The notes beneath the pieces were generated by a model. It was not told the DNA's origin. It did no database searches and saw nothing but the letters and a program-made list of their open reading frames with translations. Shown here piece by piece: positions 59,901-60,242 of a stretch of DNA of 60,242 bases (within the stretch, counting starts at the first letter, position 1; every line of letters starts with the position of its first letter). Source of the DNA: Proteus hauseri ATCC 700826 (GTDB lineage Bacteria > Pseudomonadota > Gammaproteobacteria > Enterobacterales > Enterobacteriaceae); assembly GCF_001654965.1 (NCBI RefSeq), contig NZ_LXEV01000033.1:1-60242 (forward strand). The letters are read 5' to 3'. Made by a program: the position numbers and the translations under genes.

Positions 59901-60242
59901 AACCGATTCCTGTTCAGTATCTAATGCAACACCTTGTATCTCAGGAATTTCACCTTGCAAATAAGGCTGAATTTCATAAAGTAGTTGCTCAGGACCCGTC
60001 CAAATTTCATTAACTGCACTAGCAACTTCATAAGAAAGTGGATAACAATGACGACGCCAAAAATCAGCACAGACACGTTTTTTTAGCTCATATTCATCTT
60101 GAATCAGTACTTGTTCAAACAGCACTCCTGATTCAAACGCATTATTCGCCAGCATTCGCTGGCAAAAACCATGAATTGTGTAAATAGCGGCTTCATCCAT
60201 TTGCCGCTCAGCTTCTAACAGCCATTGTGCTGCCAATTCTTT
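56949..60242 (-). CDS. recB: Exodeoxyribonuclease V beta subunit RecB, 5' end beyond the window
   Basis: RecB is the 3'-5' helicase and nuclease subunit of RecBCD. The frame runs open to the right edge, with about 1097 codons present against 1180 in E. coli. The start and the Walker A motif are therefore outside the window. UvrD-type motifs are visible: IHGFCQRML, AMIDEFQDTDPQQY, GDPKQAIYAFRGAD and TIHKSKGLEYPIV. The C-terminal nuclease domain is intact, with YYVVDYKSNWLG carrying the active Asp and Lys. In this frame the apparent first Met at 60236 is an internal TTG leucine codon. Confidence 0.97.
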   Translation of the reverse strand, partial: KELAAQWLLEAERQMDEAAIYTIHGFCQRMLANNAFESGVLFEQVLIQDEYELKKRVCADFWRRHCYPLSYEVASAVNEIWTGPEQLLYEIQPYLQGEIPEIQGVALDTEQESVEQRHQTVINAINKVKERWREHHHEVESWISASGVDKRSYSSRNLPKWIEEITIWASIVETNSYLLPDCLVRFSQQTLNEKASKGPAPEHILFTEIEVLCKQSLTLRDVILANAIPEIRQGIENEKIRRGEMGFDDLLTRLDKALRREGGDLLAQAIRQRYPVAMIDEFQDTDPQQYRIFNAIYHDYEDSGLLFIGDPKQAIYAFRGADIFTYIQARQQTSHHYTLNTNWRSAPGMVSAVNKLFSRSNAPFLFTHIPFIEVSSAEKNQNMAFVYHNKPVAPFNFWLVDGDSISTGNYEQVMATQCAVQIRDWLSAGAQDQACLVRHGKKISVTSSDIMVLVRSRREALLIRDALNLLSIQSVFLSNRESVFETNEAKDLLWLLQAVVTPEKERVLRASLASALFGFSAKQIDELNLDEQRWNRYVEQFADYFLLWQKRGVLPMLRKVMIDNHIAENLLASVDGERRLTDIMHIGELLQETALLLDSEHGLIRWLAQQISHPDAQSESQQMRLESDRNLVRICTIHKSKGLEYPIVCLPFACNYQEQKGALYHDREKFHAKLDIFNQPESLRLADEERLAEDLRLLYVALTRSEFCCYVGVAPLVKGNRRKSGLTDLHKNALGYLLQHGKEGDSELLHQSINELLDDNIKVTTLEDVSLHRYQPILLPEVKLEAAVFKRKIQDNWRITSYSGLTYQHSNRGFQYENGDIEALVQSIAPGLDTDAKGEKAVGETQATSIHHFPRGAVAGTFLHELLEVLDFSQPIDEVWMQEQLSAQGFDQKWAALLVEWMETLFHTPLNAQGLCLADIPQNQQLDELQFYIPIEKEMSAAKLTTLINRYDPLSAQCSALQFQQVQGMLKGFIDLVFLWEGKYYVVDYKSNWLGESSEDYTQEAMANAMMDHRYDLQYQLYTLALHRFLQQRIPDYDYKRHFGGIYYLFLRGIDAKHPGNGVYAFLPKEDFVLALDALFKGEDITSNSETTSEKKV

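Noticed and set aside
60234-60236. Apparent start codon of RecB at 60236.
   Set aside because: It is an in-frame TTG inside a continuous frame reaching the window edge. About 85 residues including Walker A are missing, so the gene continues outside the window.

Overview
This window is chromosomal DNA of an AT-rich member of the Enterobacterales. Nearly every protein is a close relative of an E. coli K-12 housekeeping protein. The low G+C, together with E. coli-like gene order broken into blocks, points to the Morganellaceae, most likely Proteus. The genus is inferred from family resemblance and was not tested by any search.

Region 1 (1-34.8 kb) matches the E. coli rrnH-to-dapD neighbourhood. 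The left edge carries two rRNA-type promoters (P1 and P2) reading leftward out of the window. Then come gmhB, the methionine importer metNIQ behind a MetJ operator, rcsF-trmO, proS, nlpE, rof and tilS. A long leftward envelope and lipid cluster follows: uppS-cdsA-rseP-bamA-skp-lpxD-fabZ-lpxA-lpxB-rnhB-dnaE-accA. Upstream of it lie dxr, frr, pyrH, tsf and rpsB. The rpsB leader contains the conserved t44 structure. Divergently to the right are map, glnD, dapD and yaeH.

Region 2 (34.8-60.2 kb) matches a different E. coli block, yqcA to recB. It holds yqcA, truC, yqcC, the sRNA CsrB (not protein coding, recognised by position, GGA motifs and a UvrY box), syd, queF, ppnN, xni, rlmM, ygdD, gcvA, the sRNA GcvB, csdA-csdE, tcdA, mltA, three initiator tRNA genes, amiC, argA with two ARG boxes, recD and a truncated recB that leaves the right edge. 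The join between the two ancestral blocks lies between yaeH and yqcA.

The main accessory feature is inside region 2. The yqcC-truC-yqcA run of E. coli is interrupted here by ptsG (glucose PTS transporter, with an Mlc-like palindrome upstream) and by two overlapping, extremely AT-rich genes of unknown function (35381-37046). These two genes are the best candidates for something undescribed. A second mobile-type feature is an ERIC-like palindromic repeat at the 3' end of tcdA, which supplies that gene's last 16 codons and its stop. I see no prophage, insertion sequence, CRISPR array or defence system.
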